A stretch of DNA of 64,000 bases from Tubulanus polymorphus (Eukaryota; Nemertea; Palaeonemertea; Tubulaniformes; Tubulanidae), in the NCBI RefSeq assembly GCF_964204645.1, contig NC_134028.1, positions 10,827,001 to 10,891,000 on the forward strand, read 5' to 3'. The position numbers and the translations under genes are program-made. A model generated the notes under the pieces. The model worked only from the letters and a program-made list of their open reading frames with translations. It did no database searches and was not told the origin of the DNA. The stretch's first letter is position 1. Every line of letters begins with the position of its first letter. Below, piece after piece: positions 25,753-34,503 of the stretch.

Positions 25753-27081
25753 TTAAAACAGAAAATCAATATCATCATACTCGAAATCACTATTGGCTTC
25801 TTCATTTTCATTTAATTGTTCTTGTATAATTTGTTTAGGTTCTTCCATTTCATTTTTCTCATTTAAATAAAGTTCTATCTTGTACCACATTTCATCTCGC
25901 TCTCTTTGTTTCTTTTTGTTTGTTAATTCGTCAAATGGAATTATAATATCGATGTTCAAATAATTTACAATCATATTTAAAAAGAATTCATAATTAATTG
26001 AATCTGTTATTCTATTTTCCAAATGATACATTAATATTTGTTTGAATATTTTTTTTATATTTTCCATATCTTCTTCTGTTAATTTAGGTTTTTCATAATA
26101 ATCGTTAAATAATAAATATAAATACATTTTCTTTTGTTTTGTGTTAAATGATGATGGAATAATTGTTTTTATAATATCTTTTTTAGTTATTTCACCATTT
26201 TTATTTTCTATTATTTTCATTTTTTCAAGCCATTGCATATATTCTGGTGTATGATCTTCTATAGAAAATATTTTAAAAATTTCATCTAGATAATTTAATT
26301 TTGGTTCCATGAGAAAATCTCTAGTTTTTTCATCACCCCATAAATTCTTTTGCCATCCACATTCATTACAAAATAACACAGTACCTTCTTGTCTTAAGGT
26401 CGCATAACTACATTGTGGGCACTTTCGTTTATAATTTATAAGTAATAGATCTTCATTAAGCTCTTGGTATTTTCTTACGTTTTCTTTATGTTTTATTGTT
26501 CTATTATGTAGATTTAAATTACTTGTGGTAATAATCAATTTACAATATTTACAATAATATGTTTTTCTTGTTAATTCATTATATTGTTTTTCTAACTTTT
26601 CAACTGTTTCTTTATTATCTGGTAACGTTTTCTCATATTTTATTTTTTCTAATGAACTATTTTTTCTTTCATTGAATTCTACTTCAAATTTATTAGAAAT
26701 TTTATCTATATGTACTTTACGAAATTGATGATTCTCCCAATCTTCTATATTTTCAGGGCTATATTTTATTTGACAAGGCTCGCAGAAATGATCTTTTATA
26801 TTATCCTTGTCATAGAACAAGAAAGGTCTTTTCCAAATAATTTCAGGTTCAACTTCAGCAAAATTACTATTACTTTCATTAATATCAACATTAGCCGTTG
26901 TGCCATTAATTTTACACTTCTCTGAATGTTTTTTAACATAATTTCTCGAGAATAATTTATTACATTTTGGGCAGTTTATTTTAGGGGGTTTATAATTTTC
27001 ATCATGTTTTTTCATATGTCGAGCCATATTACTTTTTGTTAGAAGTTCACCACAAATTTCACATGCTGTCTTCTAATCCAT
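25753..27081 (-). pseudogene. Zinc-finger protein resembling late transcription factor VLTF3
   Basis: The gene begins at the ATG at 27081 within CTAAATAAATG; codon 3 is a TAG (27073-27075), after which the frame is open for more than 420 codons. Before the internal Met at 27027 lies a C2H2 finger (CEICGELLTKSNMARH). Counting from that Met, further fingers start at C19, C82 and C159. A zinc ribbon has C203, C206, C220 and C223 (CPQCSYATLRQEGTVLFCNECG). Long helices follow, then IIPFDELTNKKKQRERDEMW (residues 361-380) before an acidic tail. Ribbon plus helical body plus a C-terminal proline-start motif ending in D-x-x-W is the layout of the poxvirus/NCLDV VLTF3 family, which drives late gene transcription. 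Its 3' end meets the polymerase 3' end tail to tail (4 nt overlap). Similarity is by eye only. Alternative: an unrelated zinc-ribbon protein. Confidence 0.55.
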
Positions 27082-27095
27082 TTATTTAGGAAAAA
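27079..27095 (-). promoter_or_regulatory. Late-type start site of the VLTF3-like gene
   Basis: On the minus strand a T-tract (complement of 27091-27095), a 9-nt spacer (27082-27090) and ATG within ATAAATG. Same architecture as the plus-strand viral genes. Confidence 0.5.
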
Positions 27096-27130
27096 TTTTA
27101 TTAAGATTAATTTTTAGTGATGAGCGGTAA

Positions 27131-27152
27131 TTTTTTTATGTTATAAATAATG
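27131..27152 (+). promoter_or_regulatory. Late-type start site of the penton-like gene
   Basis: Seven T (27131-27137), a 12-nt spacer, then ATG preceded by TATAAATA. This is the longest spacer of the series. Confidence 0.45.
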
Positions 27153-27909
27153 GTAGAATTAAAAGAATACAGAATATTTGTTGATTCTAGAAAACTTACA
27201 AATTATAAATCACATAATTTATTAGTACAATTAGATAGAGAATTTAAGAATTGTGTAGATTTAAAATTAGTAAATATAAGTTTATGTAATTCTTTTTATA
27301 ATGTATCGGATAAAAGTCTAGAACATTCAATTTTTTCAATCTTTTACAAAAAAAAGGAATAAATGGTTTTTTATATATTTAAAACCAGGATTATATAATT
27401 TAGATACATTAGCACAAGAAATTAATAGAAAAGCTCGAGCTAAATTAGGAAGTGATTCCGGATTTAGTATTAGAATTTTAAAAAGTGATAGTTCTAATAA
27501 AATAAAGATTAGGTTAGCTAATGACGAACAATTTAAATTTACAGTAAGAAAACCTTTAGGTAAACTGTTAGGAATAAACCCAGATATTGTTACAGCATAC
27601 GCAGAAGGTAGATCAAACTTAATACCTTACACACATTTTTATATTTATTGCAATTTAATTAATCCTACAAAAACATTTGAAGCAACTAAAGATACAATTT
27701 GTAATTCTAGTATATTAAATATTTTACCATTAAAAAATGTTAAACAATTTGGAACGCAAATAAATTATAATTTAGCTGAATGTGATTTTAAACCTTGTAT
27801 TCCACATTTCAATAATTTTAAATTAGAAATAAGAAATCATAATGGTTATTTAATTGATTTGAATAACTTTCCTGTAACATATGAATTAGTTATAAGATGT
27901 AAAGAGTAA
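27150..27909 (+). pseudogene. Penton-like minor capsid candidate, frameshifted
   Basis: The first 70 codons (MVELKEYRIFVDSRKL...) are open to 27362. A frame change in the A-rich stretch near 27350 then moves the reading to a second long frame that runs to the stop at 27907-27909, about 250 codons in total. Visible features: PGLYNLDTLAQEIN, a LLGINPD segment, HFYIYCNLI, and a beta-rich ending with RNHNGYLIDLNN. This order (a G-Y start of a helix, a substrate-like beta sheet, and a ligand of the form D-x-x-N/G-x-x-I/V-D near the C-terminus) matches the single-jelly-roll minor capsid proteins of Polinton-type elements as I know them. It lies just before small membrane proteins and upstream of the capsid gene, as expected for a late structural cluster. 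Confidence 0.5.
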
Positions 27910-27928
27910 TTTTTTCATTATATAAATG
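27910..27928 (+). promoter_or_regulatory. Late-type start site
   Basis: Six T (27910-27915), 10-nt spacer, ATG within ATAAATG. It marks 27926 as the original start of the next gene, upstream of its in-frame TGA. Confidence 0.45.
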
Positions 27929-28282
27929 AATATAACTGTTTGACCGAGTATATGTTTTGGATTTGATTTTAAACGTGAGAAAGAAATGAAATTTGATATT
28001 AATGATGTAATAACACATATTAAAAATATTGCATTTTCTAATGAAACAACATTTGAATATGAAACAACAATAAATAAAGAAACTATAAATGTAGAAAAGA
28101 TTACTAATTTAATTAGAAAATCTTTAAGATTTTATGAATTAGATGAAGATTTTATCATAGATGATATTAAAAACATATTAACCAAAATATATGATAATCA
28201 TAAAAGTAGTAATGAAATAAATGTTGAAATAATCATAAATAAGATAACTAAATATTTTGAAGATAGTAATTTTTTTGATTAA
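27926..28282 (+). pseudogene. Small acidic protein of unknown function, early nonsense
   Basis: The promoter-linked ATG is at 27926. After five codons comes TGA (27941-27943), and the same frame then runs open from about 27944 to the stop at 28280-28282, including a second Met at 27986 (98 codons). The product is rich in Asp, Glu, Asn, Ile and Lys, predicted mostly helical, without a membrane segment or cysteine motif. No family was recognised. Translation from the second Met is possible, so the break may be mild. Confidence 0.45.
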
Positions 28283-28288
28283 TTAATG
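28270..28288 (+). promoter_or_regulatory. Late-type start site
   Basis: Seven T (28270-28276), exactly 9 nt, then ATG (28286) preceded by TTAATTA. The T-tract overlaps the last codons of the upstream gene. Confidence 0.45.
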
Positions 28289-28507
28289 AGTGGTAATAAG
28301 TGGATAATAACTGGATTATATAATGGAGCATTACTATCAGTTGGAACTGTTGGTTATTCAATGGTATTAAAAAAAGTATTCAAAATGGAAAGTGTTAATG
28401 TTGATAGATTTGATATAAATGACATCTTAAAATTAACATTAGCAGTTACTTTATCTAATTTAACTATTGATTATTTGGAAAAACAAAAATATATTCCTCC
28501 CATATAA
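28286..28507 (+). CDS. Small predicted membrane protein of the virus
   Basis: An open 73-codon frame with a hydrophobic N-terminal half (residues about 7-30, ITGLYNGALLSVGTVGYSM), a basic middle and a second moderately hydrophobic helix before the terminal KQKYIPPI. Start chosen by the T-tract/ATG spacing. Short one-helix proteins of this look occur beside the capsid genes of cnidarian and other invertebrate Polinton-like elements, so a virion or membrane role is plausible. The frame is intact. Confidence 0.5.
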   Translation: MSGNKWIITGLYNGALLSVGTVGYSMVLKKVFKMESVNVDRFDINDILKLTLAVTLSNLTIDYLEKQKYIPPI

Positions 28508-28531
28508 ATACATAATTATTTTACTAAATAA

Positions 28532-28953
28532 ATGGCTTCTGCAGTTATAACTATTATAGGATCGGCAATTGTTAACGCTTTAGCTTTACTGGTGGGGGTT
28601 ATTTATTTAAACATATTGATAAAAATGGATAATTAACAGAACAAAAAAGACATAACTTAGCATTAGAGAAATACACTAAAACAGCAGAAGAATATAGAGA
28701 AAAGAGACAAAACTATATGGATTATATTAACAAGGAATTATATGATCAGAAGATTTCACATAGAGATTTTCAATCAGTTGATGATGCAATGAGTTTATAT
28801 AACGCGGTAACCAATAAAGAAAAATTACATCTACATAAACCTACAATATCAGATTATTATACCCCGAGTAATGAACAGAAGAAATATGAAATAATATGGA
28901 TTTTAGGTGGAACTGTTATTGTTATATTTGTTGCTTATAAGTTTACTAATTAG
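28532..28953 (+). pseudogene. Virion-type membrane protein with C-terminal anchor, frame broken
   Basis: It starts at 28532 (MASAVITIIGSAIVNALAL), a hydrophobic N-terminus, and loses frame near 28.59 kb. A TAA at about 28634 lies in the first frame. The body resumes in another frame with ALEKYTKTAEEYREKRQ and is open through 28953, ending in a transmembrane helix (IIWILGGTVIVIFVAYKFTN). Layout: hydrophobic N-terminus, charged helical middle with FQSVDDAM, C-terminal anchor. I recognise this as a recurrent companion gene of capsid genes in animal Polinton-like elements; its molecular role is not known to me. Confidence 0.5.
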
Positions 28954-28956
28954 TAA

Positions 28957-28976
28957 TTTTTTTTGCTAAACAAATG
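28957..28976 (+). promoter_or_regulatory. Late-type start site
   Basis: Eight T (28957-28964), exactly 9 nt, then ATG (28974) preceded by TAAACAA. It directly follows the TAG stop of the upstream gene. Confidence 0.45.
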
Positions 28977-29642
28977 GATGATAAAGATAATATTGATATT
29001 ATTCCTCATGATATAAATAAAACTAAATTAAAAATATATTTAGAAAAACAAATATTAGAATTTGAAAGTGACTTAAAAGTTAAAAAGAAAAAATATATAA
29101 AATCTAAAATTATATATTAAAATTATATATTAAAATTATATATTATTTGATTATAAGTGGTTCGGTTACAATTAGTTCTGTAATAACATTTCTAGCAATA
29201 TTTTCACCATTAACACCTTTAAGCTATATCAATTGGTGTATTAGGATTAAGTTCAAGTGTTTTAACTGGTATAAGTTCAAAATTAAATATAAAAAGTAAT
29301 AAAGAAAAAATTAAAACTAATATAAAAGAAATTAATAAATTGAAGAATACACTAGATTATACAATAAGTTTAAATGGCCATATAACAGTTGAAGAACAAG
29401 ATAAATTATTAAAATTAATATTAGATGAATTAGAATGTCCTTTACCAGGTTCAAAATATTTTAAAGAATTGAATAATAATATTAATTTTTCTAAGTTTTA
29501 TAAAATATGTAATGAATTTAATATTAATTCAAATAAAGATTTTAGAGCAAAAATTGGAACAATGGGTGGATTAGGAATATTATATACTAAAGAATTTGGA
29601 AAAATAATGAAATTCAGATATAAGAACATTAAATTTGAATGA
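28974..29642 (+). pseudogene. Broken membrane/coiled protein of unknown function
   Basis: The reading from the ATG at 28974 (MDDKDNIDIIPHDIN) is hydrophilic and stops at about 29120 within three tandem copies of a 13-bp unit (AAAATTATATATT, about 29107-29145); this repeat shifts the frame. Hydrophobic segments follow in other frames (29160-29280), then an open frame to 29642 containing KNTLDYTISLNGHITVEEQDK. The pieces look like one gene with two membrane helices and a soluble C-terminal domain. The 13-bp repeat expansion is a plausible inactivating event. Confidence 0.4.
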
Positions 29643-30138
29643 ATTACCAAAATATTATGATAATATACAACAACAAAATAATAATGGTTGGGTTTATTTC
29701 ATTTTAGAAAATAGTGAAGGTTTTACTAAAGCTGGTATACAAAGAATAAATCAATCAATTAGAACTTATTTGATATGTATTTTAGGTGCGCAAGTTGAAA
29801 CAAGATCGCCAATAGTTGGAAATGATAACACTTCATTCGATGCGCAGAAACAATTCAAAGTATTATTTGAAGATTCCATTCATAATGATAAAAATAGATC
29901 GATTCCAGAAAACATTGTAAGATATCAAAATTCTTTAGATAAATCACATATTAGACTAAATTATTATATAGGCCCTAATCTATTAATTATTTCTAATGAT
30001 TTAGTATTAAAGATGGGAAATATAATTGGTTACAATAATCTAATTAAAACTGCAACAATAAATAATTCATTTGGATTAAATGATATAAATAAAAAGATTA
30101 TTACTGCTCCAAAATTAATGGAAGGTGAAAAAAAATAA
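29635..30138 (+). CDS. Unrecognised open frame after the membrane protein
   Basis: A 167-codon frame opening inside the end of the previous gene without an ATG at its first codon, so it is probably a frame-shifted continuation rather than an independent gene. It contains GWVYFILENSEGFTKAG near the start and is Asn/Ile-rich throughout, with no zinc, Walker or protease motif. It ends at the A-run near 30130, where another frame change seems to occur. No function can be given. Confidence 0.35.
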   Translation: MNELPKYYDNIQQQNNNGWVYFILENSEGFTKAGIQRINQSIRTYLICILGAQVETRSPIVGNDNTSFDAQKQFKVLFEDSIHNDKNRSIPENIVRYQNSLDKSHIRLNYYIGPNLLIISNDLVLKMGNIIGYNNLIKTATINNSFGLNDINKKIITAPKLMEGEKK

Positions 30139-30355
30139 AAAACATATTCAATCAACAGAAACTAAAACTAAGAATATTAAATTAAATAATGATTCTAAAA
30201 TAAAAGATTGTAATACATCAGAAAATATTAAAACTGATAATATTCAACATGATATAATTAAAACTGATAATGATAATAAATCCCATGAAAATACTAAATT
30301 AGCTTTAACTTGTATAGGAATTGTTATAGGAGCAATATTATATTTTAAATTTTAA
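30125..30355 (+). pseudogene. Lys/Asn-rich tail with C-terminal membrane helix
   Basis: The frame continues across the poly-A run at the end of the preceding frame and has no ATG of its own. A low-complexity Lys/Asn/Thr segment is followed by a clear hydrophobic helix, LALTCIGIVIGAILYF, at the very C-terminus. Most simply it is the 3' part of the gene above after a one-base slip in the A-run, giving a tail-anchored protein. Confidence 0.35.
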
Positions 30356-30374
30356 TTTTTTTATTATATAAATG
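30356..30374 (+). promoter_or_regulatory. Late-type start site of the coiled-coil protein
   Basis: Seven T (30356-30362), exactly 9 nt, ATG (30372) within ATAAATG. It fixes the original start of the gene whose body follows the inserted capsid fragment. Confidence 0.5.
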
Positions 30375-32059
30375 GATGTAGAAGGTGAAGATATTGGAAT
30401 GTATAATTTTGACAATAACATTTGCTCCTGAAAATGAAATTGTAATATCTAGCGTTGATAAAGATATGAGTTATAAATTATCGAATATATGTTTAGAATA
30501 TGACACAGTAACTGATGAAAATATTTCAAGTATAATTCAAACTCAATACAATCAAGGATTTTCATTATTATATGATTATATTGATAAATTTAAAACTGTA
30601 ACTATTAATGCAAATGATGAAATTATTAATGAGAATATTAACTTCCCAAGAAGATAATTTTGATGAACCTGGCATAACTGATGAACAACAACCTGATTTT
30701 AGTGAAACAAGTTTTAATGGCGGTAATGAGCCAGAATATAATAATAATTTAAATATGCCTGATTATATTAAAAATGCAGAATCACAATTAAATCCTGAAA
30801 ATTTAGACCCAGATTTAGTAAAACAAGATTTAGATAATTTAAACAAAATACCTAAATTAGAACGTATAATTGAAAATTCTAAACTTAACATAAATGATGA
30901 AGACGTTGGACCTTTAGCAGATCAATTAAAATTTTTAGATAATGGTAAGTGGTATTATCATTTGAAAGGTATTTATTATATTGATATCACTTATAAAAAT
31001 AATAAAAATAAAATATTAACAAAATCAACTTTGAGTGATTTAGATCCAGATAGAATTAAAAGAATTAGTAATAGTAATGTAATAACTGATGTTATAAAAC
31101 AAGAATTAACTGATAATGATATAGACGTATTTAAACAAAGAATTAATGAATTATTTGAAATAATCAAAAAGAAATCAGAAACAGAAACAACTTCTGAACA
31201 GAATATAACTTCCAAAACTAGTAAACTTAAATCAAATAAAGTTCCAATTGAAAAACTTTTACCGAATGGATTAATTGATGCAACAGATCAAGAATTAGAA
31301 GGTTTGAATAATATATTTTCTGTTGAAGCAATTAGAGAAATTAAAAGTATAAGACTTGCATCCGATAAAATTGCGCATGATAAAAGTATAAGAGATTTTA
31401 AAATTAGAACTTTAGAAAAAGAATTAACTGATAAAAATAAAGAAATAGAACAATTAAAGTCTGATTTAGATCATCAAGTAATTGATGAAATAGAATATAG
31501 GCAAAAAGAATTACGATTAGAAAAAGAAATTAATAATTTAAAAGATAATTTAGAAGTACAGAAAGAAGAAATTAAATTATTATTAAAATCATATGATTAT
31601 AATATTAATAGATTAAAAGTTATTTTTAAAGATTTGTTGATTAAACCAAATTCTGAAATATCATTGAAAGATAGAATAAAGTTAGTATTTAAATTAGAAG
31701 GAATAACAATTCTTTCAATTTTAACAGCTGTAACTATGTTATTTACAACAATTGGTTTAGCTTTATCAAATGCTTTAAAATCTACTCCTACTCCCAATAA
31801 ACCAGATAAACCCCCGAATGATAATAATTCTATACAAGATAAAGTTAAAGATGGTTTAAAGAAATTAGCAAAATATTTATGGGAACTATCTAAAAAACCT
31901 GCTGCAGCTTTACCAGGAATTATTGCATCAATTGTTGGTTTTATATTGAAATCTGCTGGGAATATTCTTAACTTTGCTGCTGAACATATTATTTTATTTT
32001 TAATTACAGTTGTAAGTGCAATTATTTTTGGGTTAGTAAACATGATCAAAAATAAATAA
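30372..32059 (+). pseudogene. Coiled-coil/hydrophobic virion protein interrupted by a capsid gene fragment
   Basis: The first codons (MDVEGEDIGMYNFDNN) come from the promoter-linked ATG and end at a TGA created inside a 242-bp insert (30414-30655). The body resumes in a different frame after the insert and is open to 32059. Its domains are: an acidic N-terminal region; a long coiled coil (about 31.38-31.62 kb, LEKELTDKNKEIEQLKSDL); a hydrophobic helix (EGITILSILTAVTMLFTTIG); a proline-rich linker; then KPAAALPGIIASIVGFILK and a final hydrophobic helix. I associate this layout with a conserved structural gene next to the capsid gene in animal Polinton-like elements. Role unproven; perhaps an internal or membrane-associated virion protein. 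Confidence 0.5.
30414..30655 (+). repeat. 242-bp copy of the capsid gene inside its neighbour
   Basis: Identical to 32634-32875 within the capsid gene except for one base (30431 A versus 32651 T). The borders are abrupt. Left flank ends in TTTGAC; right flank continues GATAATTTTGAT. The copy changes the reading frame and introduces a stop for the host frame, splitting the coiled-coil gene. Confidence 0.9.
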
Positions 32060-32063
32060 TTAA

Positions 32064-32082
32064 TTTTTTTGTTAAATAAATG
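32064..32082 (+). promoter_or_regulatory. Late-type start site of the capsid gene
   Basis: Seven T (32064-32070), a 6-nt gap, then TAAAT and the ATG at 32080; T-tract to ATG is exactly 9 nt. This is the cleanest example of the architecture. Confidence 0.55.
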
Positions 32083-33327
32083 AGTGGGAGTTATATCAAT
32101 CCTTCTAAGAATCATAGAATATCTAATGCTATTAAAGCAGAAAGATCACATCATATAATTACTCATAACTCTTCTAATATTAATCCCGATGAAACTTTAT
32201 ATGTTAGAATTCCTCGATTAACACAAAATACTTTTTATGTTCCAAATAGTATTTATTTATCAGCCGATATAAAAGTAACCGGTAATAATAATAATTATGT
32301 TGTCGATAATGTTGGAAGATATTTGATTAAAAAATTAACTATAAAGATTGGTCCAGAAACAGTTTTCTCATTAGATGATTATAATTTATTCATGCATTAT
32401 AAAGATTTATGGTTAACTAAAGAAAATAGAAATAATATGATATTTCAAGGCATCCAATCAGAAAACCAAAATAAATTAAGATCAGAAGCTAATAGCGCAA
32501 TATTAACTAATGCCGTAGATAAATTGATAAAAAGTATATATGGAATCAAATATAAAATTCCATTAGACTTTGAATTGATAAATAACAATGCACCTTTATA
32601 TAAATACGCAATTCAAGAAGACGTTATATTCGAAATAACATTTGCTCCTGTAAATGAAATTGTAATATCTAGCGTTGATAAAGATATGAGTTATAAATTA
32701 TCGAATATATGTTTAGAATATGACACAGTAACTGATGAAAATATTTCAAGTATAATTCAAACTCAATACAATCAAGGATTTTCATTATTATATGATTATA
32801 TTGATAAATTTAAAACTGTAACTATTAATGCAAATGATGAAATTATTAATGAGAATATTAACTTCCCAAGAAGATCTATTAAAGGTATATTAATATTTTT
32901 TACCATTGCAACATATAATAATGGTGCAATAAATGTTGATAATTATTGTAATCCTGAAATAACAAAAGTAGAAATAACTATCGAAGGAATAGCAAATAAA
33001 ATATTTTGTCAAGGAATGAGAATGATTGATCAATGGCCAGAAATTAGAAAACATTTTATGAATGAAAAAGTAAAATCATCTGAAAATTGTAACATTAATC
33101 AAATTGATTATTATACCGGTAATAAATATGCATTATGGTTAGATTTTAGAACAACAGAGGATAATTCATTACATGGTTCTGGAAAAAAACTACAGAACAC
33201 TAAAGATGGAATACAATTATTCATGACAAAGAATAAAGGAATCAAAAATTTTAAAATGCACATTTATATTATATCTGACGCACAATTAAATATTGTAAAT
33301 TGTCAATTAAATAGTGTTACGTATTAA
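32080..33327 (+). CDS. Major capsid protein candidate (double-jelly-roll type)
   Basis: An intact 415-codon frame, predicted mostly beta. Phrases I associate with the Polinton-type capsid family are: an N-terminal region leading to LYVRIPRLTQNTFYVPNS; GRYLIKKLTIKIG; YKDLWLTKENRNN; IPLDFELINN before a central EITF; and C-terminal YALWLDFRTTED, LHGSGKKLQNTKDGI and DAQLNIVN. The product would form the hexon-like shell of an icosahedral particle. It lies downstream of other structural genes and carries the best late-type start site. Unlike the polymerase it has no stop or shift, so it is either recently inserted or still under constraint. A piece of it has been copied into the gene upstream. Confidence rests on recognition, not on an alignment. 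Confidence 0.65.
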   Translation: MSGSYINPSKNHRISNAIKAERSHHIITHNSSNINPDETLYVRIPRLTQNTFYVPNSIYLSADIKVTGNNNNYVVDNVGRYLIKKLTIKIGPETVFSLDDYNLFMHYKDLWLTKENRNNMIFQGIQSENQNKLRSEANSAILTNAVDKLIKSIYGIKYKIPLDFELINNNAPLYKYAIQEDVIFEITFAPVNEIVISSVDKDMSYKLSNICLEYDTVTDENISSIIQTQYNQGFSLLYDYIDKFKTVTINANDEIINENINFPRRSIKGILIFFTIATYNNGAINVDNYCNPEITKVEITIEGIANKIFCQGMRMIDQWPEIRKHFMNEKVKSSENCNINQIDYYTGNKYALWLDFRTTEDNSLHGSGKKLQNTKDGIQLFMTKNKGIKNFKMHIYIISDAQLNIVNCQLNSVTY

Positions 33328-33551
33328 AATTTTAACTTTAATAAAAATTTATATAATAAATGGAAGGAGGTTAAGTATATAAACATATTCCATACATCGA
33401 TACACATGAAAATAATGATGGTTTATATTATGTAATACCTTGTAATATAGCTTTGATATTTGATCCTATTTTCAAAATTTATAAAACTAAACTAATAGAA
33501 ATCGATAATAATAAAAGTGGTGTTGTTGATAATTTAAGTAATGTAATTGAT

Positions 33552-33705
33552 AATAATGTAATACCTTCTACATCTAATAATGTAATACCTACTACATCTA
33601 ATAATGTAATACCTACTACATCTAATAATGTAATACCTTCTACATCTAATAATGTTATACCTTCTACATCTAATAATGTAATACCTTCTACATCTAATAA
33701 TGAAA
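33552..33705 (+). repeat. 24-bp coding tandem repeat
   Basis: Six full copies and a partial one of the 24-mer that begins AATAATGTAATACC, encoding the octapeptide NNVIP(S/T)TS. Length is a multiple of three, so copy number can vary without shifting the frame. Confidence 0.85.
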
Positions 33706-33990
33706 TAATATTAAATGTTAGTGAAAATAGAAATTATTGTGATTATTGTAAAGGCGAATTTTCAAACGCTCCATCAAATTGGAATAATCATATGAATACA
33801 AATTCACATATTACTAATGTTATAAAACGTGTTGGATGAAGAACACCTAATAAAGATGAATTAGATTTAACCGATGCTATTAAATTAGAATCAAACATTG
33901 TAAATGAAATATTAGGAGCAAACACTAATAAAGATAATAACGAAAATGGCGCCGTATGGCACCCACATGGTGATATAGTTACAGATAAGC

Positions 33991-34201
33991 ATAAGATAAA
34001 ATCCCACTATTTACAGATTAAAAGAATTTAAAAACAAGAATTTATTTATTAAATCTAAAATATTTAAAAGACACGACGTTTCGATCTCACCCTAGAGATC
34101 GGTGAGATCGAAACGTCGTGTCTTTAAAATATTTTAGATTTAATAAATAAATTCTTGTTTTTAAATTCTTTTAATCTGTAAATAGTGGGATTTTATCTTA
34201 T
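33991..34201. repeat. 211-bp near-perfect palindrome
   Basis: Two arms of about 101 bp with one mismatch meet around an 8-nt loop at about 34096. The arm ends read ATAAGATAAAATCCC and the inner ends contain GACGTTTCGATCTCACC. The palindrome and 38 bp on its right are bracketed by the 13-mer ACAGATAAGCATA (33981-33993 and 34240-34252). The host gene reads on in frame from one 13-mer to the other if the interval is ignored, so this is an insertion into the zinc-finger gene. Confidence 0.9.
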
Positions 34202-34503
34202 TATCCGTTCACCACGTTTGAGTGTGGTCATCGTTCTATACAGATAAGCATATTGATAATAAAGATTCTATGAAACTTGAATCAGAAAATAAAGATATAG
34301 TTGAGATGACTAATAAGTATATCAATAAACCAATTATTTATGAAGATACGGTAAAAAGGGTAAAGAATAAGTACACAAATAATAAAGAATTTGAAGAAGA
34401 AAATTCGGTAGAGAATTTGAATAGATTGTTAGGGTCTGATGATGAATTGGAGAGTGATGATGAAAGTGATTCAGAAAGTGATTATCTAACACTCAAAAAG
34501 TAA

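Larger units (their letters stand above)
20809..25756 (+). pseudogene. Protein-primed family B DNA polymerase with zinc fingers and an intein, broken
   Basis: The gene would replicate the viral genome from a protein primer. In order it shows: two N-terminal C2H2 fingers (CQYCKKYIDKSKHEKSSNH and CEVCNEFIVKRNYNRHLES); a 3'-5' exonuclease motif YGDFES near 22.28 kb; an endonuclease-VII-like zinc module (22645-22746); palm motif A as DANNLYG near 23.45 kb; palm motif B as KLMNNSFYGKT near 23.94 kb; palm motif C split by an intein (24241-25307); and the usual family C-terminus with DDKRHILDDG. Breaks seen: stops or shifts around 21.18-21.29 kb, TAA at 21502 and about 21664, TAA at 22384, and frame changes near 22.75, 23.73, 25.28 and 25.45 kb. 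Everything up to about 22.75 kb otherwise stays in one frame, so the zinc fingers appear to be part of the polymerase gene. The copy is not functional as it stands. Confidence 0.85.
33360..34503 (+). pseudogene. Zinc-finger protein with 8-residue repeats, broken by stops and a palindrome
   Basis: The start is the ATG at 33360 within ATAAATG. The frame has TAA at codon 5 (33372), is open from about 33375, and has TGA near 33837. It then continues in frame until a palindrome insertion at about 33991, and the matching continuation resumes near 34250 to the stop at 34503. Features: tandem NNVIPSTS/NNVIPTTS octapeptides (33552-33705); a C2H2/matrin-type finger (YCDYCKGEFSNAPSNWNNH); and an acidic Ser/Asp/Glu tail. 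A DNA- or RNA-binding role is likely, but no family was identified. Confidence 0.55.

Noticed and set aside
29340-30355. Genes starting at TTG or GTG codons
   Set aside because: The element sits in a eukaryotic genome. These frames open without ATG and lack the start-site motif, so they are frame-shifted pieces rather than separate genes.
31597-32115. Minus-strand frame of 172 codons
   Set aside because: Shadow of the coiled-coil gene on the plus strand, which has clear domains and promoter context.
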